DNA from: Aldrovandia affinis
Lineage: Eukaryota; Chordata; Actinopteri; Notacanthiformes; Halosauridae
NCBI GenBank assembly: GCA_029706075.1
Contig: JAINUG010000215.1
Location: forward strand, 426,501 to 490,500
DNA length: 64,000 nt
Reading direction: 5' to 3'
Shown: one piece after another, positions 23,908 to 38,594 of the stretch
Layout of the letters: the number at the start of each line of letters is the position of its first letter
Position numbering within the stretch: position 1 is the first letter of the stretch
Translations under genes and position numbers: made by a program
Notes under the pieces: model-generated
The model's input: only the letters and a program-made list of their open reading frames with translations
What the model was told of the DNA's origin: nothing
Databases searched by the model: none

Positions 23908-24168
23908 GCAACATGAGATTTTAGCATGCGGATAGGCACCACACAGAATTACTGCAACATGAGATTTTAACATGCGGATAGGCACCACACAGAACTACTG
24001 CAACATGAGCCTTTAACATGCGGATAGACACCACACAGAATTACTGCAACATGAGATAACATGTGGATAGGCACCACACAGAACTACTGCAACATGAGAT
24101 ACATGTGGATAGGCACCACACAGAACTACTGCAACATGAGATACATGTGGATAGGCACCACACAGAAC
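23908..24168 (+). repeat. Minisatellite, six units of 46 to 38 bp
   Basis: Units begin GCAACATGAG and end CACCACACAGAA(T/C)TACT. The first three units are 46 bases, the fourth 43, and the fifth and sixth carry GAGATACATGTGG and are shorter. The gradual shortening suggests slippage within one array. It starts immediately beside the head of the neighbouring SINE B. Confidence 0.9.
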
Positions 24169-27483
<3,315 letters not shown>

Positions 27484-27597
27484 AGGGAAATTATACATGC
27501 CAATGGGGGAAAGCTGTTTCGTACAACCTGCAATGTCTGTTTTGATCACAAAACAAAAGAAACATGTCCAGTGACAGCTATCAAAGCAAAAAACTAA
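27484..27597 (+). pseudogene. CGGBP1/hAT-like zinc-finger fragment
   Basis: A 38-codon frame ending at TAA 27595-27597 contains HANGGKLFRTTCNVCFDHKT. This aligns by eye with the GGKLFC-x-x-CNVV-x-x-H motif at the start of CGG-binding protein 1 and of hAT-type transposases related to it. The first cysteine of the usual pair is replaced by Arg, the frame stops soon after, and a lysine-rich stretch with further stops follows to about 27660. It is therefore a decayed transposon-derived fragment rather than a working gene. Confidence 0.45.
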
Positions 27598-27884
27598 AGA
27601 AAAAGAGTGAAAGAAAACATGTTACAGGGAAATGAAAAGGCAAAAAAAACAAGAAACTGTTTCATCGCTTTTTAAGAAATCACACTATGCAAGGCTAGCT
27701 CAGTGCTGACAGTCCCACCCTATGGGCTCAAAAAAGGGCTGTGTGCAAGAAATCAAAGGTGTTTTTACTGCCGAGACTAAGAAGGCAAATTGCACTGCAG
27801 GATGCTTCATGCTTACATTCAACCACTGACAGCTAAGGGGTTTCTTAACCCTCATTTTTCATTTTTTCTAGTTTGGGATGTCAA

Positions 27885-28215
27885 ATTGTAATGGTAGGCC
27901 CGTCCCATCACTGCCAAGTCATCCGTCAATTTGGTAGAATGCAGACAAGCATGTGCTCACCTCCTAAATGGCTGGCAGTGGCACTGCTTCGTTTTCCTCC
28001 ACAACACCACCAGCTGAGCTGTGCAGCAGGAGGAGTTCACTTCATGTGCAGCTGGAGCAGCTGGCAGACTCCACGATTGGTTTAGATTTATTACAGACCG
28101 TGGTGGGGCACATCCACAATTTGGACAGATCACCCACGATTGGTCTAGATTTAGTACAGACCATGGGGCACATCCACACTTTGGAACAGTGTCTTAACAG
28201 GATGAGCTGCCAAAC
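27885..28215 (-). mobile_element. SINE D, degenerate antisense copy
   Basis: On the plus strand, CAATTTGGTAGAATGCAGAC, then AAGCATGTGCTCACCTCC and CACTTCATGTGCAG, correspond to the complementary strand of the SINE D body at 31226-31380. From 28070 to 28200 two related units of about 60 bases contain CCACGATTGGT, TAGATTTA and TACAGACC, plus GGGGCACATCCACA. They represent a duplicated head, ending GTCTTAACAGGATGAGC, the complement of the tRNA-like start. Confidence 0.6.
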
Positions 28216-28605
28216 ATCCCTTAGTAAGGTTTGCTTTTAAAATATGCCAATATTACAATTTTCTTGCCATAAAAAGAATTAAATGCAATGCACGGTTTAG
28301 GAGGATTGGATCTGGAAATTCAATAGGAGCGAGAATGTTAGCGTGACCCCCTGGAACACGTAGGACAGAGGAATGTGAAATTAGGTTTCCCTCGAGGCCC
28401 TCCAAAACAAGAATAATGCTGCTCACACCATGGCGAATGTCAAACACCCATGTATAACATTTTTTTTTGTTAAAAACTTCCCATTTAACAGTGTACAAGT
28501 TAGATGCTGGCTAAATATTGATTAAAACAATTAAACAATAAGCACCATCCTCACTAAATAATACAAACATTAATTTTATTTCAAATTCATTTTATATTAA
28601 GAAAA

Positions 28606-28607
<2 letters not shown>
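28216..28607. other. Unannotated stretch
   Basis: No gene or repeat recognised. Confidence 0.45.

Positions 28608-28641
<34 letters not shown>
28608..28641. repeat. (ATA)n microsatellite
   Basis: About eleven ATA/TAA trinucleotides. Confidence 0.95.
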
Positions 28642-28642
<1 letters not shown>

Positions 28643-29044
28643 CGGTAGGAGTACATTTACGCACTCCTTATTCCACTTTTCACGGTGCTTGCACGATGAA
28701 CCGGAAATCAGACAGTAACCGTAAGTTCCAGGTCAGAATTGGCGCAGCTCTAGAGAATAGACATTACACTGCTGTCGCAAGTGCAGGGGCGACATGGCAC
28801 GACCAGGCAGGGGGAGAGTGAAATAGGCTGAAGGGGTCGAGAACCTTGGTGCTAGGGCCCGGTGTCGGGAAATTGTGGCTGCCTTAGGGTGGAATGGGTC
28901 AGGGGAGGGTCTTTGTTGCCTTCTGGAAGGCAGGAAAAGGATACCGGGTTATGCGAGCACAGAACAGCAGTGTTCCCTTCTCTGTTCCTCTTCTGGTCAC
29001 CGATGCTGGTTTTGATGAATCTTCCTCAGCTGTGCTTGATGAAG
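28642..29044. other. Unannotated stretch
   Basis: Moderately GC-rich with overlapping short ORFs and no domain. It may be an unidentified repeat together with the tandem duplication that follows. Confidence 0.35.
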
Positions 29045-29114
29045 AATGTGCCTCAGCTGTGCTGGTAGGGAGTTGGAGGAATGTGCCTCAGCTGTGCTGG
29101 TAGGGAGTTGGAGG
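29045..29114 (+). repeat. Two exact 35-bp tandem units
   Basis: 29045-29079 and 29080-29114 are identical 35-base units starting AATGTGCCTCAGCTGTGC. A diverged partial unit (CTTCCTCAGCTGTGC) precedes them. Confidence 0.9.
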
Positions 29115-30235
29115 CAGGTGTGTCAGTCCTGGGAAAGGGCCTGCCTAGCGGGAGCTGGCCTTGGTGCTGATCCTGCCGTCTCTTTCCCGATGGCTGTCCC
29201 TGTCCATGGTTCTGACGGCAGTCAACTCCCACACCTGCCCCCATAGCTGAGTTGCCACCCACCCCGGTGCCACAACCGCCTTTTCAACAAAACCAGGCCC
29301 TAAGTGTGGATCTCTGTAGTGGCATCTTACGCGCATCAGAAAACATCATCATCAGTTATGTGCACCAAGTCAGAATAGATTCAGAAACAGACTATGAGTA
29401 CTAACACCCAGACACAAACTATGAGTAGTAAGATTCAGACACAGACCATGTCTGGGTAGCCTCATAAGGGATCGAGACCAATATCACAATCATGTCAAAT
29501 AAATAAAAATATAATAATTTGGGCTAGACAGGGAACTGTTTGGGCCTGTATTCCTTTGCAGATGCCAGATTTAGTTGAAATGCAAGTTCTCTTAGCTAGA
29601 ATAGCGCCTCCCTGTCGATACGTACATTTCTACTTATGAGCGCTAACTTACTGATGGAAGTAAGGGGGTGAGAAAGTTTAAATGAGTTTCCATGCATATT
29701 TGATATTTGGCAGTGATTTGACATCAAAAGAATGGCTGGAAACCACATTCTTTATGCTTTTAGAAGTGATAAGAAGGAGAATCTAATAGTTTTTGGACAC
29801 CGATAAGAGAAGCTGTCACAGTAAATTAAAAAGATCTCAAGAAGTGCAGTTTAAAAACTGTTCAACTATTGAGCGTGAGATTGTATCTTTAAAAGACTGT
29901 ATAGAGAAAAGTCATTATCCCCCAGACCTTGTACCTGTAGATGACTTGATTGAATTCCTGGCTTCCAATATGTTCTTTGATATTTTTAGATTTTGCATTA
30001 TACATTTTATTTACTGATGGCATTACCATAAGGAGACAGAATCCAACAAAGAAGAATGACAGGCTATGGATATGCAATTTGCGGCTTTACCTCCATGCCT
30101 GAGAAAAGACCATTAATAATAATGGCTTTCCCTTCCCTAAAAGTAAACAATTTAAAAGAAAGGGCAGATAACAGGATATGACAAATTGAATTTGCTGCCA
30201 TCAGGTTATTCCATAACACACAAATACAAACCCCA
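29115..30235. other. Unannotated stretch
   Basis: 29100-29340 is GC-rich without recognisable coding. The rest is AT-rich. An open frame at 29793-30017 is charged but has no known motif. A loose repeat of CAGACACA(A/G)ACTATGAGTA lies near 29390-29450. Confidence 0.35.
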
Positions 30236-30450
30236 TGCACACACACAAACACACAAACACACATCTATACCCCACATAATCCCCCCAACACACAAACACA
30301 CATCTATACCCCCCCACACACTCTCACACATTCACACTCCCTGTAAACACAAATATATACGTGTACACTGCATCAACACGTACACAATCTCACATGTGTG
30401 GACACACACACATCCTTCTCAAATGCTCACACACACACACACATACACAA
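30236..30450. repeat. CA-rich compound microsatellite
   Basis: Interrupted CACACAAACACAC motifs with two related 40-base blocks containing ACACATCTATACCCC, then scattered short CA runs. Confidence 0.85.
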
Positions 30451-30865
30451 AATACAAGACAATTACAGTCATTATTGTCTGTAGAGGTTGGGGTCCCTCA
30501 AGAGTAACACTATGAAACACACAATAAGAGGCATAGAGGGCGCAAATGTTGAAAATTGAGAAGCCCTGCCAATCATATGAAACTGGAAGGCACTGTACCA
30601 GCTTCATTAAAAATAAAGATGGCTGTCAATGCAAAAGTAAAGAAATTAATAAATCAGAAAGACAATTAGCTCAAATTGAAACAATGTCTCCTACTCGGTT
30701 AATTGCAATATAAAGTCATTTATATTGAGCAACCTTAAAATTGTGTGAGGTGTGTGAGTGTGTGTGTTGTTGCTCTAAATTCCCCTGTTTTTAAAGCACG
30801 TTTTTTTAAAGCACTGTTTTAACATATTGTTTTTAAAGCACTTTTCCAAGCACTTTTTTTTTGGC
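30451..30865. other. Unannotated stretch
   Basis: Contains a TTTTTAAAGCAC motif repeated three times at about 30790-30855, next to the head of a SINE D. No gene seen. Confidence 0.4.
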
Positions 30866-31425
30866 GCAGTGGTGTACTTTATGGTTTGGAATCACACCGT
30901 AACAAAGCCAGTTCTGACTGTGGACGGGAGTCCAGTGGGGTGACACGCAATTGGCCGTCACACAGAGAGGAGAGGGTTTCAATTTACAGGGCACTCCCAA
31001 CTTCATTGCTCAATAACGACTCCTGTTGTCAAGCAGACACCTGCTATCGAATCCTGACCGTGCAGCTGCCGACTGTTGCCAGCAGACCTGCAGAGCAACT
31101 CATAATTGGTGGTAGTGTTGCCCAGGGAGGGAGGGATTAAGTCGCCCGTGTCGGTCGGGTCTCATTGCACACCAGCGACCGCCGCTGGTCAATCGGGCGC
31201 CCGCAGTCTGCCGGTATGAAACTGCATGAAGTGTCTCCCTGCGACTCATGTCTGTGCAAGCTTAACTTGTAGACTGCGGAGTGAAAATAAGAGGGGGCTG
31301 ACATCACGTGTTTCGGAGGAGAGCACGTGCTTGTCTATGCTCTCCCAAATTGGCAGCGTAGGTTGCAGCGAACACGGTTTAGAATACAATTGGGCATTCC
31401 AAATTGGGAGAAAAAGGACCAACGG
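30866..31425 (+). mobile_element. SINE D, longest copy
   Basis: It starts TTGGCGCAGTGGTGTAC (A-box-like) and carries TATCGAATCCTGACC (B-box-like) at about 31047-31061. The long body ends AATTGGGCATTCCAAATTGG and GAGAAAAAGGACC at about 31425. It is collinear with the copies at 15612 and 16815. Between head and B box it has a 150-base stretch of its own instead of the 48-bp tandem units. Confidence 0.75.
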
Positions 31426-33034
31426 TTTGTAACACAGGTGCTCAAAGTTTAAATAATTGCATTTACAATTTAGCTCAAGTAATCTACAGTATGAGTCCAT
31501 CTTCAATAAGGGCGCATTTTCAGTAAGGAAAACAAATAAACCTGGTAAGAGTGAGTACATTAGCCCAAACACTGACACTGGAGGACATTGACTGGATGTG
31601 CACGGTTTTATTTTTTTATTAAAATCCCCTTACACTTGGCTAATTGGCTTCTTCCTGACTCTGTGAGACCAGGTACCTTAGAGCCTTCTTGTCAACCAGT
31701 CTTGGCTGAAAATAATTGCCATAAAATGGGAGTGAAAGTCAATGGCAAGTCTCACCATTATGTTGATTTAGTGTAAGAAATATCTTAAATCCTTGTATTT
31801 CGACCTGCTGAAGTATGACAGTAGGTTTCTATTAAGTATTGTGATATTGCAGAAACCGATGTCTGAGACTTGCTGAGGGAACATTATGCCAATCTCTCAC
31901 ACGGATTTTATAAGGTCTACGGGCTCTGCGCTTATTTTTTTCCAATTATTCTTTTGATGGAAAATGGCAATGGGTGTTGTAGCTGGGGTAAGGCAATTAC
32001 CTTGACAGTTAAACTCCTTGAGAGGTTGGGACAAGCATTTGAGGAAATGCATGCAGTGGATGTAGTTACACAGAAGCAACTTTACAAATGTTCTCCATAG
32101 GATGAACTAAAATGGTGGCTTAAATAGATAAGTTTAGAGAAATGTGAAATGTAAATGATGGACAAAATTAAGTGCAACAACACCACTGTAAGCAGTGTAC
32201 ACAGGTCGGACATTGATCGTATCGTTACTAAATTTCTGCAGCATACACATGGAACTTATACTCTTTTAGCTTTTGTTTTTCTTCCTTCAACATTGTAAAT
32301 ATAATATCTGCTATAATTTCAATGTTTTCAGGTACTATTTTACCTGAAAGTTCTTCAGGTTACTATCCAATAACAGAAGAACTTGGTGATTCTTGATTCT
32401 TTTTCTTTCATTCTTTTCCTTGCCTTTTTTGTAGCATGGCAGTTTCATATGGCTTTGTTGAAAACATAAGGTCAATAAAACCATTTACAAACAAACAAAC
32501 TGCAGCCACTGGGGTTAATGGAGAGGTAAAACTGTCACCGTTAGTGTGAGTGCTTTATTGACACTGGGTATATCCTTAGCAATCCCACCCAAGACAACAC
32601 GCTGAAACGGTAAGTAAAATGTGACGCACAGCACCCCACATATACAGCGAGCACTCAAGCTTATCCGCCGGATGCTTCCCACACTGCAGACTCCTGCCTC
32701 AACCCACTCAGAGGAGAGCACGCTACACAGAACAAACTAAAGAAAAGGACACAAAACCATGGGTATGCAGCGATCCATCCACACCCCAGTGCCGGATTGA
32801 GCTGCGTCCCAAACACACATAGACGTCCTGGCGTAGCCCACCCTTGTCACACCGTCCCGCCGAGGCTCCCCTCTGACAAGGCTGGCACACGCACGCCCAA
32901 AATCCCATCACCACATTCACATTCCTTACTGCTCTGGGAACTCGGTTCCCATGGCGCACAAACTCTTCCAGTCCGTTGTTCAGGTCCTGGGTCCCCACGC
33001 TGACCGATTTCTCTGTTTTTTTTTCTTCTTCCAG
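31426..33034. other. Unannotated stretch
   Basis: AT-rich to about 32500, then GC-richer 32560-33030. No repeat or gene is recognised. The GC-richer part leads into an exon-like signal at 33035. Confidence 0.4.
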
Positions 33035-33063
33035 CTTTCCCAGCTTTGCTCCTACAGGCCCAG
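33035..33063 (+). other. Splice-flanked 29-nt candidate microexon
   Basis: A strong polypyrimidine tract and acceptor (TTTTTTTTCTTCTTCCAG ending at 33034) and a near-consensus donor (CAG then GTAAGC at 33064) bracket 29 bases that are open in all three frames. Such a pair can arise by chance. No transcript evidence is available. Confidence 0.2.
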
Positions 33064-33077
33064 GTAAGCCTCCACCA

Positions 33078-33078
33078 T

Positions 33079-33109
<31 letters not shown>

Positions 33110-33120
33110 ACAACACACAA
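33078..33120. repeat. (CA)n microsatellite, short
   Basis: About 16 CA dinucleotides with one T interruption, directly downstream of the donor-like site. Confidence 0.95.
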
Positions 33121-33280
33121 ACTCACAAACAAACTCACACCACATTAAAATAAACTTGTGCTCTCACACATACAAACAATTGACGGGCAAAAATAACATT
33201 CCCTGTTTGGAGTAAGGCAGCTACCCCCGCTCTACTCTCCCCACTCTCTCTGTGCCCTTTTTATTTCCTCTTAATGGCGA

Positions 33281-33330
33281 CTACACACCTGTGCATCTTA
33301 TTTCTCTACACACCTGTGCATCTTATTTCT
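33281..33330 (+). repeat. Two exact 25-bp tandem units
   Basis: 33281-33305 and 33306-33330 are identical and begin CTACACACCTGTGCATC. Confidence 0.95.
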
Positions 33331-33473
33331 CGCTCCTGGCATCTCCAGGTGTGCCCCGTTTCCCAACTGGCGACTCTGCCCCCCCCCCCATTTCCATCTC
33401 ATGCTCTCGACCCGAGTGCACCTGTGTATTTAGACCTTGGGTGACACGTCAGCATAGCCCTTTTGATTGATAT

Positions 33474-33751
33474 TGTAGCGGTGGATATGTGTGTTTCTGT
33501 CGCGCTGCTGCTGTCTGTCTCTCATGATTGGTTGTTGTTTGCTGTCCCCTTCCTTTTTCAAGGTTCCCCCCCCCCCCTATGTGTTTGAGCATAAACATGG
33601 CTGCTCGTTGAATGTTGTTTAGTGTGCCGGGTGTCGTCTCTGTCTCTAGATGTGTACATCGTTCTTTACTGCAATGTCAAGTAAAGCTGGTAGTGAGACG
33701 TTTAACTCTGAGCCATGGTCTCAGCCTGGTTATTACGACGCCAACGCTACA
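33474..33751 (+). mobile_element. Probable solo LTR (Gypsy-like)
   Basis: A 278-bp unit bounded by TGTAGCG and CGCTACA, an inverted TG...CA boundary typical of LTRs. Inside are GCATAAACATGGCTGC, a CAAGTAAAGCTGG stretch that could serve as a weak polyadenylation signal, and a T/C-rich middle. No internal gag-pol region or second LTR is nearby, so a solo LTR is the simplest reading. A clear target-site duplication was not seen. Confidence 0.5.
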
Positions 33752-34919
33752 ATTTAAAACAGTGTAAGTACACATCTAGGGCAACGAACGGTCATCATGT
33801 CAGCAACCTCGGAAACAGATATGTACACTCACCTGATCACATTTATCTGGTGAAGACCTAATGTGGTGAAATGTCGTCACTGCTCACAGATTATCGTGAA
33901 TAACACACTTGGAAGCATAACAGCAGTGTGCACGTTATTGTTTGCTTACAACAGATGCATGGGGTATGCCACACAATAATGTGTTTGATTTCTTGATTTC
34001 CTCTTTCTGAAAATTACTGCTTTGGCATGCGATTTCAGAAAAGAAATGGATTGGATTGTGGATTACGTGTGTAGTCAAGTTTGAGCCATGCATTTATATT
34101 GGTAATATTGAAGTAAATGGAATTCAGCAGCACAGGAAAAAATGTAGCATTGGTTCATATGTGCTGTATTCAGAAGAATACTGGCTAGATATTAAAAGAG
34201 TGACCCCTCAAGAGAAGGGCTCTATCAGTTCGAAAGGCGTGAATGAGCACCTGTAAAATAAGTGTAAGAACTGCAAGAACTGCACGTCCATTTGCATGCG
34301 TTCTCTTTCCTCCCCGAGATTGCCAATAGCAGAGATCTTGTTCATGATTGATTTCTACATGTTTCAGAGTTGTCACAGGCCTAAAGGCATTACCGTGACA
34401 TATTTCAACATATTTTTAACTCTGCATGCATAAATAATTGGCGTGGAACATAACCATGAAGCAGGTTTCGAATTACTTATGTCACTTATAGTCAGTGCTT
34501 AGTTTATGATATTAGGTCCTTTCCCAAGACACCCATAGAAACTAGTCCAGTAAGCCTTTACCAAGACAACATCTGACTCAAGCAAATTGGAAACACAAGT
34601 GGAAACACTTGGAATTAAGGAATATGCCGTAATTGATTATAATGTTTTAATTTTTGGCTTTTTAATATGTATATATGTATATTTTTATTATTTGTCTTCC
34701 AAACATAGTGAACACACTTTAATAAAAAGGATTGTTCTATAACCTTCTTGTATCAATAGTACTATATATTATTCTGAGCTATGCATGTGAAAAATGTGAA
34801 AAATATATAATATTGTATATTAAAATTGTATATTCATTTCTGGATTCAATCACTAGTTTTCCTTAACTGTGACTCACAATTACACTTCCTTTCATACTTT
34901 TTTCTTCATAAACAGTATA
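33752..34919. other. Unannotated AT-rich stretch
   Basis: No gene or repeat recognised. Confidence 0.45.
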
Positions 34920-35045
34920 TTGGGGTTCAATCCCCACTGGGACCACATATACTGGGAAAAAAAGTATGCATTCACTACTGTAAGTCGTTTTGGATAAAAG
35001 CGTCTGCTAAATGGCATATATTATATTATATTATATACATTTTAG
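34920..35045 (+). mobile_element. SINE E, 5'-truncated copy
   Basis: B-box-like GGGGTTCAATCCCC at 34922-34935, then ACCACATATACTGGG, CACTACTGTAAGTCG, GGATAAAAGCGTCTGC and TAAATGGCATAT, followed by a short ATATT-type tail. The A-box half is missing. Confidence 0.7.
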
Positions 35046-37104
35046 TAATCGATTAACTTGCCAAACTGGATTGATTAAGGACTGATTGAATCCAGGCCTA
35101 AAACGAAAAATAAAGGAAAAACATGGCTACAGCAAAAAGAAACAAGAGCATATTCTTCATTTATATGTAATAAAATAATAACTCTTTTAAAATATTTAAC
35201 GCATTCTCTCTCTCTCTTTCTCTCTCCCTCGATGACAGCTGCAGCCCCACAGCTACAGGTACGCTTTCCCTCAGCTTGAGCAGATGGTGTACAGGATGTA
35301 ACTGACATTCTACGTTATTATTTTATCTTTCCTTTTTCCCACAAATCACAATTCCATTTTGAAAAGCCAGGATGTTTTCAGATGGCGTGTGTGTGTCTGT
35401 GCATGTGCAGGGTGGTGGCGGGGGTGGGATGTTCGCCACAAATTACAGGCCAAGCCTCACATGCCCCCAACACAGCTGAGTCTTCTGAAATAATGTAATT
35501 GCAATGCACCTTCTGGGACAAAAAGCCTTGTAAATGCTTCTGACATTGCCAATTGTTCTTTTTTTTATCCGTCAACAGCATGCAGGTATTTCAGGATAAA
35601 AAAAACACAAAAAACATATATTATATTTCTACCCCATTGCCCCATGGGTAAATGGTCCATAGATTCACACATGTTCCTGGGTTCCCACAACACTGGGAGG
35701 GGCTGCCCAGAACCTAAGGGTGTGTCTGCAGACACTGTACCTGAAGCACACACACGGGAGAGGTCACACACATAAAATAGAGATGTCAATCTACCTGGAC
35801 AGCAGGTCACGAAGAAGCACATGTATATAAGAAGGGCAGTCCAAACATTGCAAGTACGAACTACGGACACCACATCAGTGAGACTGCAGCACTGTTAACT
35901 GCTATACTGCTTCGCCCGTGAACCCAAGCATAAAAAAGCAATAATAGTTTTCAAGGGATTTCCACCAGAGGCGTTTAAAAAAACCATTTAATGCCTTGGA
36001 CAATTTCGAAAAGAGAATGGGTTAAGGCTTCACTTGATAACGACCGAGCGATTCAATGATTTGTGATTTATAATGTTCTTCGCCTGTGCTAAAAGTTCAC
36101 TTGGCAATTTAGTGAATTAGTCAAATTAGCGCGGATTAATTTTGTGCATGAACCATAGGGCACAGCTCATGGCTGCCACTAGGCAAGGGGGCTGGAGAAG
36201 AACGGAAGCATTGCCTCTCTGTTTATTTAGCCTCTTTCACTGATGTTTCTTTGCCTTTCAACTGAATGATAAACTACTTGCTTCACCATATGTAAGCTTG
36301 GGTAGTAATGCTTGTCGAGTGTTCGTAATCTCCCGGCCCTACCCTATTTCCAACACACACATTTTTACTTCGTTTTTTTTTTTTTCTTTCTTTGCTTTCT
36401 GTGGTGCTAGTGATAAAGCTGATTATGCCGCTCAATGAAAATATCCATACTTTATTCTTCCAAGATGTCAGTCAAAGTCATTCAGGTCCATCCACCGCTA
36501 ACCGTGCATTGAAGACTATGACAAAGGAAGTGTTCAGCCAGGAAATTGCGAAATCGTTGCCAGGCCACCCTTTGAGCTCCCCAATGCCACGCTATTGCCA
36601 AATACATTTATTCAGTGTGCCTTTACATGGTTTTCCCTGATTAGCACAAATCCACTCAATCATGACTGCAAATAATTAACACCAGAATGTGTTTTTTTGT
36701 TTTTTACATCCTGTATTTATCCCCCAAGATAACAGCAGAGATGAATCTACAAAACATTCATATATCTCAGTCTCAAAAATATATCCATGGCATTTTCTAA
36801 AGATTGGTGTAAAACTGGAGCTAATTAAACTGAAGGTAATCAGTCAATATGTTTTTAATGTATATACAATTCTCTCACATTTTCTTACTTGTCACAGATC
36901 ACATTTCTGGTAACCAGTAGGTATAGCCAAAAGATACAAGAGGCCCAATAGAGCACCTTACAGTTTATATGCTCACATGCACATGACAACTTTCTTACAC
37001 AGCCAGAGGAAAAGTGTGTGAAATTAGCAATGATTGGAACATCAATGAAACACAGATGCCTGCAACTGCACTTACTGTACACCGTCAAAATTTCATTAAT
37101 GTGA
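35046..37104. other. Unannotated stretch with a possible 20-nt microexon
   Basis: Mostly AT-rich. A TC-rich tract at 35205-35230 leads to GATGACAG, then 20 bases (35239-35258), then GTACGC, an exon-like arrangement. 36390-36640 is less AT-rich with an open frame but no domain. No repeat family was recognised. Confidence 0.3.
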
Positions 37105-37400
37105 GGGCTGGCGGATAGTGTAGTGGTCTAACACACCCGTATTTGGCTGGTCCTGCACGAGTGTAAACTACCTATCAGGGACGCGGTTCGAAACCCATCT
37201 ATGCCAGACCGGTTCTGGACAGAATTTGGCTGTCCGCTCCTGAGGGAGGAGGAAGCACATAAGGGTGTCTCCAGTAAGGGGATTGGTGAGTTTCTTCTCA
37301 GAGAGGCCTCGCCGGCCTCGGAGAGTAGCTTGCCCCGTAGAGATGGGTGGCGAGTTTGTGGGAGAGGGTTAATCAAAATGAATAGAGGGTATAATTTTTT
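37105..37400 (+). mobile_element. SINE B, full-length copy
   Basis: tRNA-like head GGCTGGCGGATAGTGTAGTG, then GTCTAACACACC and a perfect B box GGTTCGAAACC at 37185-37195. The body has TTTGGCTGTCCGCTCC, AAGGGTGTCTCCAG and GAGAGTAGCTTGCCCC. The 3' end is GAGGGTTAATCAAAATGAAT followed by an AT-rich tail. This is the reference copy for the family in this window. Confidence 0.85.
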
Positions 37401-38594
37401 ACATTTTTAAAAATAAATTAAAGTTCAGAAACGTGCGCATGCTCATTGTTCCATTTCAGTGTGCATATCATCTGGCCAGCGTAGTCACCAGCAGCTGTCT
37501 CCAGTCAGTAAGTAATAGTTAACTAACTGCTTTATCTTATTTGCTTTTAGTAGTTAGAAGTTGCTGTTGTGTGTTGCTGTTTATGGGTTTCGATCTGTTG
37601 CTAATTAGGAGCTTTTATTGGTTTTCAATTTCATGCTGTATTAGTTGTGTGTTCTCTAGAGTGATGGGTGGTACCTCTTGCCAATTTTAATTCATTAAGT
37701 GGCTTTGGGGCACTGTCTTTACCTGGTAGTCGGCGCAATAAAATTAGCAACTAGGCAATTTAGCAGCTCACCTCCCATTAAAGTGGTAGCTTTCTGTGGC
37801 AGCCTCTCCTTCGTGCCTCACCGTACGAAAATCCACTGAGGGACACCATGCTACATTTAGCCATTGTGTGAATCCACTTTGCCTACCACATTCCACCATA
37901 ATCCCTATTTACTATTTCCACATATAACACTAAGTCTGCCTTCTTCCACTTGAACATTCAGTCTGCTACATCTAACAAAGCAGTGATATTGTAGTAGTGA
38001 AAGTAGATTTTGTAAGAATAGAGAATGTTACAGAAAATCTATGGGTGGATAACACAATGATGGGGCTAACTGCTAACAATGTCGGTCAATAGCCAAACTG
38101 GCATATTAACTGATATTTCTGATTTCGTGGGTGGAATATTACCCACTATAAACCAAGTGAAATGCTAGAATTCAATTTTTTGAAACCACTGATACTGTTT
38201 TGATGTTATGTTAAGTCTTGTAAAGGACTGTTTCTAAGTTCTGACTAAGGCTAAGGTGCTAAGGTGCTAACCATGTCGTGAGGGTGTAGCCTCTTTTCAC
38301 CCATCTAAGCTGGATTGATGGCTCCAGTGGCTGGATGCTTAGCTTAGTGGTAGACTGAATTTAAACTCAAAATATTTTGAGTTTAAAACTTTCACAAAGG
38401 AGTAGGAATGAATGGTTGCAAGCTCTGGCATCTTTAGAGCAAGCTCAGCTTGACAACCTGTGTTCAGGCCACAAAAAATGTTTGAGGGGAGAGAGAATGT
38501 AATAAAAATATATGAATAACTAGATTAAGATTTTTTTTTTAAACAAACATTAGTTTGTAGACAAGGGCAGTCTAGTTACACGTTGTCTCGGGCG
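37401..38594. other. Unannotated stretch with a possible 48-nt exon
   Basis: GCTCATTGTTCCATTTCAG (ending 37459) and GTAAGT (from 37508) bracket 48 bases that are open in two frames. The rest is AT-rich without gene or repeat. A 20-base palindrome-like TTTAAACTC...GAGTTTAAA sits near 38359-38388. Confidence 0.3.

Noticed and set aside
23908..24168. CRISPR-like array
   Set aside because: Units are contiguous tandem repeats without spacers, in vertebrate DNA.
32723..33145. 140-residue minus-strand frame
   Set aside because: Its start is a (CA)n translation and the rest lacks any recognisable domain.
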